From: Lagierella massiliensis | Lineage (GTDB): Bacteria; Bacillota; Clostridia; Tissierellales; Peptoniphilaceae | Reading direction: 5' to 3' | Length of the DNA stretch: 41,138 nt | NCBI GenBank assembly: GCA_030532135.1 | Contig: JAUNLT010000001.1 | Location: forward strand, 98,691-139,828 | Shown here: in pieces, positions 27,340 to 35,276 of the stretch | Layout: each line of letters starts with the position of its first letter | How positions within the stretch are numbered: position 1 is the first letter of the stretch | Position numbers and translations under genes: made by a program | The notes under the pieces: generated by a model | What the model was told of the DNA's origin: nothing | What the model saw: the letters and a program-made list of their open reading frames with translations, nothing else | Databases searched by the model: none

Positions 27340-28063
27340 CTCTTTGCCTTAACACTTCATAGCAAACTATGGCACAGGCATTAGAGGCGTTTAGTGAAGT
27401 AATTTTTCCACGCATGGGAATTTTTACCAGTTCATCACAATTTTCTTTTATACTTTTGGATATTCCTTTGCCTTCATTTCCTATGACTAGAGCTATGGGA
27501 CCTTTTAAATTAGTTTCGTTATAATAGTTTTTTGCATCTCCATCAGTGCCATATATGAAAATATTTTTCTTTTTCAAGTCATCTATTGTCCTATTTAAAT
27601 TTGTCACTTTTGATACTTTCATATAGTTACAGGCACCGGCAGATGATTTATAAACTGTAGAATTTACTGTAGCCGAACGTCTTTTAGGGATTATAATCCC
27701 ATGTACTCCAGCTGTTTCACAAGTTCTAATAATAGCACCGAGATTGTGGGGGTCTTCAATCTCATCTAATATAACTAAAAAGGGATCTTCGTTTCGCTTT
27801 TTTGCCAGATTTAGAATTTCATCTATAGACGAGTAGTTGAAAGAACTGATGGTAGCTAAAACGCCTTGGTGAACCTGGCCTTCTGCCATATTGTCTAAGG
27901 CTTTTTTATCTGTGTATTTAATTATAACTTTTTTGTCTTTTGCTTTTCCTATAATCTTTTCAATAGAGCCTTTTAAATTTCCTTTTTGAATATAAAGAGT
28001 TTCTACTTTGTTTGTATTTAAGGCTTCTAAAACGGAGTTTCTTCCATATATAAAATCTTGCAT
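27332..28063 (-). CDS. rlmB: 23S rRNA (guanosine 2'-O) methyltransferase RlmB-type, SpoU/TrmH family
   Basis: A 243-residue protein with an N-terminal substrate-binding domain (FIYGRNSVLEAL, GVLATISSF) and a SPOUT catalytic domain with the knot motifs: ILDEIEDPHNLGAIIRTCET (motif 1), ALVIGNEGKGIS (motif 2) and KIPMRGKITSLNASNACAI (motif 3). It methylates ribose of rRNA using S-adenosylmethionine; the exact target (G2251 in E. coli RlmB) is inferred from family. The ATG follows aaaggaag. Upstream are 224 bases without a gene before the divergent amylase operon. Confidence 0.92.
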   Translation of the reverse strand: MQDFIYGRNSVLEALNTNKVETLYIQKGNLKGSIEKIIGKAKDKKVIIKYTDKKALDNMAEGQVHQGVLATISSFNYSSIDEILNLAKKRNEDPFLVILDEIEDPHNLGAIIRTCETAGVHGIIIPKRRSATVNSTVYKSSAGACNYMKVSKVTNLNRTIDDLKKKNIFIYGTDGDAKNYYNETNLKGPIALVIGNEGKGISKSIKENCDELVKIPMRGKITSLNASNACAIVCYEVLRQRDE

Positions 28064-28287
28064 ATTATCTTCCTTTAACTTTATTTCGTGGTATTAAAAA
28101 ACTTAGTTCAAGATGAAGTTTTTTAAAGTCTAGTTTTAATAAAATTTCTATGTAATCAATATTTTTAGAATTTTCCTAGTTATATATAGTATTTATTCTG
28201 GGAAATCTAAGGGATATTTTCTTTTATTATATTATAACATTGTTTTAATAGTTAAAGATATATTATACAATAAGAGTGGAGGTATGT

Positions 28288-29742
28288 ATGGAAAACGACG
28301 TTATTTTACAAGGGTTTGAATGGTATTTGCCCGATGACGGAAATCATTATAATAAATTAAAACAATTATCTGAGAGCTTATCGAAGGTAGGGTTTAACGC
28401 AATTTGGTTACCTCCTTTTTGTAAGGCGACGGGAACTAATGATGTGGGTTATGGAATTTACGATTTATATGATTTAGGAGAGTTTGACCAAAAGGGTTCT
28501 GTAAGGACCAAGTATGGAACTAAAGAGGAACTTAAGAGTCTAATTAATACTCTTCACAAGTACAATATAAGTGTTTATGGAGATATAATTTTAAACCATA
28601 AAGCAGGTGCTGATGAGGAGGAGCTTTTTAAAGCTGTTCAGGTAAGTGAAGAAGATAGATTAAAAGAACTTTCTCAAGCTCATGATATAAAAGGGTGGAC
28701 AAAGTTTACATTTGATAATAGAGGTGGAAAGTATTCTCGGTTTATATGGCATTTTCAACACTTCTCGGGTGTGGATTACGATTCTTTGAATGATAAAAAA
28801 GGAATTTTTAAAATAGTTGGAGAAGGTAAAAAGTGGGAAAAGGATGTATCCTATGAAAAGGGAAATTATGACTATTTGATGTTTGCAGATATTGACCACA
28901 ATCACCCAGATGTAAGAAGGGAACTTTTTAATTGGGGAAATTGGATAATTGAAGAACTTAACCTTGATGGAATGAGATTTGATGCTCTTAAACATATAGG
29001 AAGTGATTTTATTGTTGATTTTATTGAGAGGATAAGGTCTAAGGAAAATATTCGAGATGATTTTTATCTCTTTGGTGAGTATTGGCTTTATGAACCAAAC
29101 ACTATGAATGGATATCTTTACGATACTAAATACGATATGGATTTATTTGATGTTGGTCTTCATTACAATTTACTTCAAGCTTCAAAAGATACTAAATATG
29201 ATATAAGAAAGGTTTTTGACAACACATTGGTAAAAGAACATCCTACTATTGCGGTTACTTTTGTGGACAATCACGATTCACAACCGGGGCAAGCTCTTGA
29301 ATCTTATGTAGCTGATTGGTTTAAAAAAATAGCCTATGGAATAATACTTCTACACGAAGACGGATATCCTTGTGTATTTTGGGGAGATTACATGGGAATG
29401 GGAGAGCCTGTAAATTCAGCTGGTCATAAGGATATGATTGAAAATCTCATGTATATTAGAAAAAAATTTGCTTATGGGGATATGGATATGTACTATGAGT
29501 CTGAAAATCTTTTGGGATGGGTTAGAAGAGGAAATGAGAAACATCCTAAGAAACTTGCAGTTTTAATTTCCACAGGAGATATGAATAGTTTGAAGATGTT
29601 TGTAGGAAAAGAGGAAGCTGGAAAGACTTATAAAGAATATACTGGTGATAATACAAATGAAATCGTAATTGACGATGAGGGATTTGGAGAGTTTGAAGTG
29701 GGACCAGGAACTATAACTTGTTGGAGTGAAAAAGATGAATAA
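28288..29742 (+). CDS. Intracellular alpha-amylase, GH13
   Basis: A glycoside hydrolase family 13 enzyme of 484 residues cleaving alpha-1,4-glucans with retention. The four GH13 regions are visible: GDIILNHKAGAD (region I), DGMRFDALKHI with nucleophile Asp232 (II), LFGEYW with acid/base Glu264 (III) and FVDNHDSQPGQ with Asp330 (IV). The start QGFEWYLPDDG is characteristic of the cytoplasmic AmyS/AmyA-type subgroup. There is no signal peptide, so storage polysaccharide or imported maltodextrin is the likely substrate. The ATG at 28288 is preferred to the in-frame GTG at 28276, which overlaps the ggaggt (28278-28283). First gene of a four-gene operon; it overlaps the next by 8 bases. Confidence 0.92.
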   Translation: MENDVILQGFEWYLPDDGNHYNKLKQLSESLSKVGFNAIWLPPFCKATGTNDVGYGIYDLYDLGEFDQKGSVRTKYGTKEELKSLINTLHKYNISVYGDIILNHKAGADEEELFKAVQVSEEDRLKELSQAHDIKGWTKFTFDNRGGKYSRFIWHFQHFSGVDYDSLNDKKGIFKIVGEGKKWEKDVSYEKGNYDYLMFADIDHNHPDVRRELFNWGNWIIEELNLDGMRFDALKHIGSDFIVDFIERIRSKENIRDDFYLFGEYWLYEPNTMNGYLYDTKYDMDLFDVGLHYNLLQASKDTKYDIRKVFDNTLVKEHPTIAVTFVDNHDSQPGQALESYVADWFKKIAYGIILLHEDGYPCVFWGDYMGMGEPVNSAGHKDMIENLMYIRKKFAYGDMDMYYESENLLGWVRRGNEKHPKKLAVLISTGDMNSLKMFVGKEEAGKTYKEYTGDNTNEIVIDDEGFGEFEVGPGTITCWSEKDE

Positions 29743-30253
29743 AGATAAAAACAGAAATAAAGCACATTTTACAATGGAAGAACTAAAAAAAGCCACCCAT
29801 GAAAAATTACATGATAGGGGGGTTCACATACAGGATATAGCAGAAATAGTATATAAATTACAGGAAAATTATATTCCAGATTTAACAATAGATATATGTA
29901 GAGAAAATGTTATGTCCGTACTTTCAAAAAGGGAAGTCTGTCATGCTATATTAACTTCAATTGCTTTAGATGAGATGGCAGAGAAGAATTTGCTAGAGGA
30001 TCCGCTTTTGACAATTGTTAAAAGTGATGAAGGACTTTATGGTATAGACGAAATTATACCTTTATCTATTGTGAATATTTATGGATCCATAGGTCTTACA
30101 AACTTTGGTTATTTAGACAAGGTAAAGTTTGGGATAATTAAAGACCTTGACGAAAATAAAAATGGCACTAATGAAGTAAATACTTTTATGGACGATATTG
30201 TTGCTGCAATAGCTGCAGCTGCTGCAAGTAGGTTAGCCCATGGCAGGAAGTAA
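29735..30253 (+). CDS. YutG/PgpA-like protein (phosphatidylglycerophosphatase A family)
   Basis: A 172-residue protein starting at the ATG at 29735, 8 bases after ggag; the in-frame GTG at 29726 is part of the ribosome site. Segments LHDRGVHIQDIAEIVYKLQ, VLSKREVCHAILTSIALD, TIVKSDEGLYGIDEI, IVNIYGSIGLTNFGYLDK and a terminal DDIVAAIAAAAASRLAHGR closely follow Bacillus YutG, a soluble member of the PgpA superfamily. YutG is annotated as phosphatidylglycerophosphatase A, but this soluble subgroup lacks the membrane helices of E. coli PgpA, so the substrate is unsettled. It overlaps amylase by 8 and RNase H by 14 bases. Confidence 0.82.
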   Translation: MNKDKNRNKAHFTMEELKKATHEKLHDRGVHIQDIAEIVYKLQENYIPDLTIDICRENVMSVLSKREVCHAILTSIALDEMAEKNLLEDPLLTIVKSDEGLYGIDEIIPLSIVNIYGSIGLTNFGYLDKVKFGIIKDLDENKNGTNEVNTFMDDIVAAIAAAAASRLAHGRK

Positions 30254-30854
30254 GTACTACGCTGTTAAAAAGGGTAGAAAACCTGGGATTTATAATTCAT
30301 GGGATCAATGTAAAAAGCAAATTGACGGTTTTAGTGGTGCTGTTTTTAAAAAATTTAGCGATAAGTTAGAGGCGAAAAAATTTATTGAAGGCAGTGATAA
30401 AAGTGGTGACAACACATTAAAGGAAAGTTCTTTAAATAAAGATGAACTAGTTGTATATGTAGACGGGTCTTTTAATAGTGCAACAAAGGTATGTGGATAT
30501 GGGGTTGTATTTTTATTTGAGTCTGGAGTAAAGAAACACTTTGATAAGGTCTATAGAAAAGACTATTCCCAGTATAGGAATGTTACTGGCGAGGTTTTTG
30601 GTTCTATTTATGCTATTAAAAAAGCCATAGAATTGGGGTTTAAAAAAATATATATCCACTTTGACTATCTGGGTATTAGAGAGTGGGCAGTTGGAAATTG
30701 GAAAGCAAATAATCCCCTTACTAAATCTTATGTGGAAGAGTTTAAAGAACTAAATAAAAAAATTGAGATTGAATTTATAAAAGTAGAGTCACACACAGGA
30801 GTTTTATATAATGAACTTGCTGATAAGTTAGCAAAAAAAGGTGCAGGATTATAA
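30240..30854 (+). CDS. rnhA: Ribonuclease H1 with N-terminal hybrid-binding (viroplasmin) domain
   Basis: A 204-residue enzyme degrading the RNA strand of RNA-DNA hybrids. Residues 3-52 (YYAVKKGRKPGIYNSWDQC, FSGAVFKKFSD) are the caulimovirus VI-type hybrid-binding domain found in eukaryotic and many Firmicute RNases H1. After a short polar linker the catalytic domain has all four acidic residues: Asp75 (VDGSF), Glu118 (GEVFGSIYAI), Asp142 (FDYLGI) and Asp195 (NELADKLA), plus the flexible-loop His185. Overlaps both neighbours (14 bases and 1 base), so translation is coupled. Confidence 0.94.
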   Translation: MAGSKYYAVKKGRKPGIYNSWDQCKKQIDGFSGAVFKKFSDKLEAKKFIEGSDKSGDNTLKESSLNKDELVVYVDGSFNSATKVCGYGVVFLFESGVKKHFDKVYRKDYSQYRNVTGEVFGSIYAIKKAIELGFKKIYIHFDYLGIREWAVGNWKANNPLTKSYVEEFKELNKKIEIEFIKVESHTGVLYNELADKLAKKGAGL

Positions 30855-32176
30855 TGAAAGTGCTTATAGTTGGCGGAGGTAGAACGGGTCTACATTTAGC
30901 TGAAATATTACAAAATAACGGTCATGAAATAAGTATTATTGAAAAGGACAGGAAAAGATTAAAAAAAGTTTTAAAGTATGAAACTTTTAATATTACTTTG
31001 GGTGATGGTTCTAATACGGAAGTTTTAGAAAATTCTAATATTGATGAAACTGATGTTTTTATTAGTACCACCTCAAATAGTGAATTAAATATGATACTTT
31101 GTTTAATGGCGACAAAACTTGGTGCCAAGATGACTATTTGTTTAAGTGAAAACAATAGTTATCTTGATCATGTGGAGTTTATGGGAAATATATTGAATAT
31201 AGATTTAATTATAAATCCTAAACTAGAAACCGCAAGGTATTTACTTAGGTCTATTTATTCACCAGAAGTAAAAAAAATAGATATTTTAGAGCATGGAAAA
31301 ATGAGACTTGTGTCAATGGAAGTTGAAGATAAAGATGAGATGATAGGAAAAAAGGTGAAGAGTCTTGCTAATCTGATTCCAAAAAGTATGTTAATGGTGG
31401 AGATACTAAGAGGAGATGAAGTTTTAATTCCTAAAGGAGATGTAAAGATATTAAAAGGAGACATAATTCATTTACTTTCTAGCAATGACGATTTTAATAG
31501 GTTTTTTTCTAGGAGAAATGGAATTTCTCCCGATGAAACTTTTTTTGTAGTTGGAGGTAGTCTTCTGTCCTACTACTTGGTTGAAAGATTGGAAAGATTA
31601 GGTCATCAAGTTAAAGTATTAGAAAAGGATAAAGTTTTAGTTCAAACCTTGAATAGAGATTTTCAAAATTGTGAAGCTGTTTATGTGGAAGACTTTGACA
31701 TTAAGTATCTAGAGGATGAAGATGTAAAAAATTATGATAATTTAATAGTATTAACTTCAAGAGATGAAATAAATTTAGTTTTAGCAAGTTTAGGAAAAAA
31801 TTTGGGAGTTAAGAGGGTTTTTTCAAATTGTTATAATAAAGCTCTCCTTGGTTTTAAATGCTCTTCAAATATCGATATGTTTTTTTCAGAGCAGGAAATT
31901 GTCGGTAGAATGGTGGATAAGTTCATAAAGACAAATGATGAGTTTCAAGATTCTAAGATTGGTACTTTAAGTAGTATTTCAAAGTCTAAGACGAAAATTG
32001 AAGAATTAGAATTGAAATCAGGAAGTAATTTTATAAATAAAATGATAAGTGATTTAAATTTACCTAAAAACTGTCTAATAGCGTTTATTTCTAGAAAAAA
32101 CAAAATAATAATACCTGGAGGAGACGAAGTTTTAAAACAGGGAGATGTAATAATTTTAATTTCCACTAATGAATAA
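30854..32176 (+). CDS. trkA: TrkA-type potassium-uptake regulatory protein with two RCK modules
   Basis: A 440-residue cytoplasmic gating subunit of a Trk/Ktr potassium transporter. It is a tandem RCK_N-RCK_C, RCK_N-RCK_C protein: the first nucleotide-binding site VLIVGGGRTGLHLAEIL is intact with Glu at the end of strand 2 (SIIEKD), while the second (FFVVGGSLLSYYLVERL) is degenerate, as is common in TrkA. Both RCK_C domains end in a D-x-I-x-L type strand (GDIIHLLSS, GDVIILIS). The start shares one base with the rnhA stop (TAATG). The membrane partner TrkH/KtrB is not in this window and must be elsewhere. Confidence 0.93.
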   Translation: MKVLIVGGGRTGLHLAEILQNNGHEISIIEKDRKRLKKVLKYETFNITLGDGSNTEVLENSNIDETDVFISTTSNSELNMILCLMATKLGAKMTICLSENNSYLDHVEFMGNILNIDLIINPKLETARYLLRSIYSPEVKKIDILEHGKMRLVSMEVEDKDEMIGKKVKSLANLIPKSMLMVEILRGDEVLIPKGDVKILKGDIIHLLSSNDDFNRFFSRRNGISPDETFFVVGGSLLSYYLVERLERLGHQVKVLEKDKVLVQTLNRDFQNCEAVYVEDFDIKYLEDEDVKNYDNLIVLTSRDEINLVLASLGKNLGVKRVFSNCYNKALLGFKCSSNIDMFFSEQEIVGRMVDKFIKTNDEFQDSKIGTLSSISKSKTKIEELELKSGSNFINKMISDLNLPKNCLIAFISRKNKIIIPGGDEVLKQGDVIILISTNE

Positions 32177-32181
32177 GTGTT

Positions 32182-32205
32182 AAGTGCAGGATTGTGCACT
32201 TTTTT
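32182..32205 (+). terminator. Terminator of the amylase-trkA operon
   Basis: Stem aagtgca (32182-32188) with tgcactt (32195-32201), six-base loop, then a T-run to 32205. Confidence 0.85.
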
Positions 32206-32228
32206 AATTAAAATTTATAAAAAATATT

Positions 32229-32256
32229 TTGTAATAGCACTTTAATCTTGTATAAT
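32229..32256 (+). promoter_or_regulatory. Promoter of the purine permease gene
   Basis: TTGTAA (32229-32234), 16-base spacer, TATAAT (32251-32256). The leader to the ATG is about 24 bases, too short for a purine riboswitch. Confidence 0.65.
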
Positions 32257-32286
32257 GCTTGTGTAATATTATTTTAGGAGGTTAAA

Positions 32287-33603
32287 ATGTCAGAAAAATT
32301 TAATAAGTTTTTCAAGTTAGATGAAAGAAAAACAGACGTTCGCACTGAAATTATGGCAGGTATTACGACCTTTATGACAGTGTCATATATATTAGTTGTA
32401 AATCCTTCAATTCTTTCAGAAGCAGGAATGGATAGAGGAGCGGTGTTTACTGCAACGATAATCGCTTCAGTAATTGCGATTTTACTTATGGGACTTTACG
32501 CAAATATGCCTTTTGTACTTGCTCCTGGTATGGGACTGAACGCTTTTTTCACATTTACAGTTGTACTCAAGATGGGTAAAAGCTGGCAATTTGCTCTAAC
32601 CGCCGTTTTCTTAGAAGGATTAATTTTTATTTTATTATCTATATTTAAGGTTAGAGAAGCCATATTTAGGTCAATTCCACTTTCCCTTAAAAAAGCGGTT
32701 TCTGTGGGAATAGGTCTTTTCATTGCCCTTATAGGACTTACATCTGTAAATATAATTGTTCAGGGAGATGGAGTAATTTTAAGTTTAGGAGATATTTTTA
32801 GTAAAGAGTCTATAGTATTTTTCTTTGCTTTTATAGTTATGTCTATTCTTTCTGTTAGAAATGTAAAAGGTTCTTTGTTAATTGGTATTGTAGCATCAAC
32901 CATATTGGCATTGATTATGGGAGTTACCACTTTACCAGCTGAGGGAATTTTTTCATTGCCACCGTCTTTAAGCCCGATAGCTTTTAAGCTAGAATTTGAA
33001 AATATATTTACTTGGGAAATGCTTGGGGTGGTGTTTACATTTTTATTTGTGGATATATTCGATACGGTAGGAACTCTTACAGGTGTAGCGGCTAAAGCGG
33101 ATATGCTCGATGAAAATGGAGATTTGCCAGGAGTTTCAAAGGCACTTATGGCAGATGCTATTGGAACTACATTTGGAGCTTTACTGGGAACATCAACTAT
33201 TACAACTTTTGTAGAATCTGCAGCTGGAGTTGCAGAAGGAGGAAGAACAGGACTTACATCCCTTTCTTCAGGTGCGTTATTCTTAGTGTCACTATTTTTA
33301 TTTCCTTTATTTTCAATAGTTCCTCCAGCCGCCACATCGGCAGCACTTGTCATAGTTGGGGTATTTATGATGAGCCCTATTTTGGAAGTTGATTTAAACG
33401 ACTATTCTGAAGCTATACCTGCATTTATAGCAATTATTATGATGCCCTTTGCATATTCTATAGCCGAAGGAATATCATTTGGAATGATCACTTATGTGAT
33501 TTTAAAATTGGCAGGGGGAAAGAAAAAGGAAGTTTCACCGTTGATGATAATTTTAGCTATAGTCTTCTTATTTAAAATGTTATCGCCAATTATATTTAAA
33601 TAA
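32287..33603 (+). CDS. NCS2-family purine permease (adenine/guanine/hypoxanthine, AzgA/PbuG-like)
   Basis: A 438-residue membrane transporter of the AzgA branch of NCS2, importing purine bases probably with protons. The N-terminal FFKLDERKTDVRTEIMAGIT and TFMTVSYILVVNPSILSEAG are diagnostic of the branch, followed by APGMGLNAFFTFTVV, a FDTVGTLTGVAAKADM loop and an SAAGVAEGGRTGLTSL segment around the substrate-site helix. Twelve to fourteen transmembrane stretches can be seen. The ATG follows aggagg. It is a single-gene unit with its own promoter and terminator. Which purine it prefers cannot be read. Confidence 0.93.
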   Translation: MSEKFNKFFKLDERKTDVRTEIMAGITTFMTVSYILVVNPSILSEAGMDRGAVFTATIIASVIAILLMGLYANMPFVLAPGMGLNAFFTFTVVLKMGKSWQFALTAVFLEGLIFILLSIFKVREAIFRSIPLSLKKAVSVGIGLFIALIGLTSVNIIVQGDGVILSLGDIFSKESIVFFFAFIVMSILSVRNVKGSLLIGIVASTILALIMGVTTLPAEGIFSLPPSLSPIAFKLEFENIFTWEMLGVVFTFLFVDIFDTVGTLTGVAAKADMLDENGDLPGVSKALMADAIGTTFGALLGTSTITTFVESAAGVAEGGRTGLTSLSSGALFLVSLFLFPLFSIVPPAATSAALVIVGVFMMSPILEVDLNDYSEAIPAFIAIIMMPFAYSIAEGISFGMITYVILKLAGGKKKEVSPLMIILAIVFLFKMLSPIIFK

Positions 33604-33634
33604 AAAAAGCCATCTCCTTTGAGATAGCTTTTTT
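33604..33634. terminator. Bidirectional terminator between purine permease and pncB
   Basis: Stem aaaaagc-c-atctc pairs with gagat-a-gcttttt (one internal C-A mismatch, loop cttt) with T-runs on both strands. It begins at the permease stop codon and ends three bases before the pncB stop. Confidence 0.85.
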
Positions 33635-33636
33635 AT

Positions 33637-35088
33637 TTAGTGTTTTGTACTTTGTATTAATTCATTTTTCATATTCCAAAGATTTTCAGATAGGTCGACT
33701 ATATAGATATGTGGAAATTCAAAACGTTGGACTTCTTCCCACAAAGTAGCTACCTCTTTTTCTTTATTTTCTCTTATCTCTTCTAAAGTAGGTAGATTAT
33801 AAACTAGTTTTCCACTTTTGAAAATGGGAACTAAAAGTTTTTTCACATGGAAATTTTCTAATGTTTTTTTCTTCCAAGTGTGAATAGGATGGAATATTTC
33901 AATAGGTTTAGATTCGTCGATTTCTTCATCGTGTAGACAAACAAGATCGGCAATAGCTTTGTTGTCTTTGTTATCGTAGAATCTAAATACTTGTTTAAAA
34001 CCTGGAGTGGTTATCTTTTCTACATTTTCACTAATTTTTATCTTAGGAGTTATAACTTTGTCCTCTTCGGTTGCTACAAGTTTATAAACCCCTCCAAATA
34101 CAGGATGGGATGAAGAGGTGATAAGCCTTTCACCAACCCCAAAGGAGTCAACTTTTGCCCCTTGATCCAACATATCTTTTATTTTAAATTCATCAAGTGC
34201 GGAGGAAGCTACGATTTTACAGTCCTCATATCCTGCTTTATCAAGCATTTTTCTTGCTTCTTTTGAGAGATACGCTATATCACCGCTATCAAGTCTTATT
34301 CCCTTAGGTCTTTTTCCCATTGGTTTTAAAACTTGGTCGAAAACTTTTATCGCATTGGGAATACCTGATTTTAAACTGTCATAAGTATCTACAAGCAATG
34401 TGGTATCATCGGGAAAAGTTTCAGCATATGCTCTAAAAGCTTCATATTCGTTTTCAAACATCATCACCCAAGAATGTGCCATAGTTCCAAGAGCTGGAAC
34501 TTTAAAGAGTTTATCTGCATAGGCATTGGCAGAGCCTACAACCCCTCCAATATAGGCAGCTCTAGCACCAATAGTTGCAGCATCGGCTCCTTGAGCTCTT
34601 CTAGATCCAAATTCCATAACAGCTCGGCCCTGTGCAGAACGAACTATTCGATTTGTTTTTGTGGCAATTAAAGTTTGATGATTAATAAGTATAAGCGACA
34701 TGGTTTCGATAAGTTGTGCTTGTATTGCGGGTCCTCGAACTATTATAAGTGGCTCATTGGGAAAGATTACAGTTCCTTCCTCCATTGCCCAAATATCACA
34801 TTCAAATTTAAAATTTTCCAAATATTCAATAAACTCATCAGAGAAGATATTTTTACTTTTAAAGTACTCTATATCATCTTCTTCAAAGTGAAGGTTTTGA
34901 ATATAGTCTATAAATTGTTCAAGGCCAGCAAATATGGCAAATCCTCCATTGTCGGGGACTGACCTAAAATATAAATCAAAATAAGTGATGTGGTCGTGAA
35001 CCTTCTCCTTGAGGTAACCATTTGCCATTGTAAACTCATAAAAGTCTGCAAGTAGGGAAAGGTTACGATCTTCTTTCCAATTAATCAT
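33637..35088 (-). CDS. pncB: Nicotinate phosphoribosyltransferase
   Basis: Converts nicotinate, PRPP and ATP to nicotinate mononucleotide for NAD salvage. The product has 483 residues from the ATG at 35088, which follows aaggagga; the open frame to 35124 is unsupported. Family segments: LLADFYEFTMANGYL at the N-terminus, MEFGSRRAQGADAATIGARA, LGTMAHSWVMMFENEYEAF with the phosphorylated-type histidine, RLDSGDIAYLSKEARKMLD and SFGVGERLITSSSHPVFGGVYKL. It is a single gene, convergent with the purine permease and divergent from copA. Confidence 0.95.
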   Translation of the reverse strand: MINWKEDRNLSLLADFYEFTMANGYLKEKVHDHITYFDLYFRSVPDNGGFAIFAGLEQFIDYIQNLHFEEDDIEYFKSKNIFSDEFIEYLENFKFECDIWAMEEGTVIFPNEPLIIVRGPAIQAQLIETMSLILINHQTLIATKTNRIVRSAQGRAVMEFGSRRAQGADAATIGARAAYIGGVVGSANAYADKLFKVPALGTMAHSWVMMFENEYEAFRAYAETFPDDTTLLVDTYDSLKSGIPNAIKVFDQVLKPMGKRPKGIRLDSGDIAYLSKEARKMLDKAGYEDCKIVASSALDEFKIKDMLDQGAKVDSFGVGERLITSSSHPVFGGVYKLVATEEDKVITPKIKISENVEKITTPGFKQVFRFYDNKDNKAIADLVCLHDEEIDESKPIEIFHPIHTWKKKTLENFHVKKLLVPIFKSGKLVYNLPTLEEIRENKEKEVATLWEEVQRFEFPHIYIVDLSENLWNMKNELIQSTKH

Positions 35089-35114
35089 ATTTTCCTCCTT
35101 AAATATATATGTAT

Positions 35115-35123
35115 AGTATAGCA
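35115..35123 (-). promoter_or_regulatory. Extended -10 promoter of pncB
   Basis: On the - strand TGCTATACT, an extended -10 box about 27 bases upstream of the ATG, with AAGACA at 35138-35143 as a weak -35 at 17-base spacing. The -10 is part of an inverted repeat tatag-tg-ctata, a possible but unproven operator. Confidence 0.5.
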
Positions 35124-35221
35124 CTATAAAGAATTAATGTCTTTTTATTAATTTTTTATATTTACGATTACACAATAAAATATTAAGTTAGGAAGAAGGC
35201 TTTTTATAAATTGCACTAAAA

Positions 35222-35230
35222 TGGTATAAT
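35222..35230 (+). promoter_or_regulatory. Extended -10 promoter of copA
   Basis: TGGTATAAT lies 47 bases upstream of the copA TTG start. No clear -35 and no CopY- or CsoR-type palindrome were seen nearby. Confidence 0.5.
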
Positions 35231-35276
35231 ATAATTGTACTAATAATTATTATCAAATTTTGAAAGAGGTGATTGC

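Noticed and set aside
32206-32286. Possible purine riboswitch before the purine permease gene
   Set aside because: The leader after the TATAAT box is only about 24 bases, too short for a purine aptamer.
32760-33353. 197-codon open frame on the - strand inside the purine permease gene
   Set aside because: Antisense to conserved transmembrane coding sequence; composition typical of a shadow.
35125-35276. Possible copper operator (CopY or CsoR box) before copA
   Set aside because: No TACAnnTGTA box or GC-rich CsoR palindrome could be found; only AT-rich promoter sequence.
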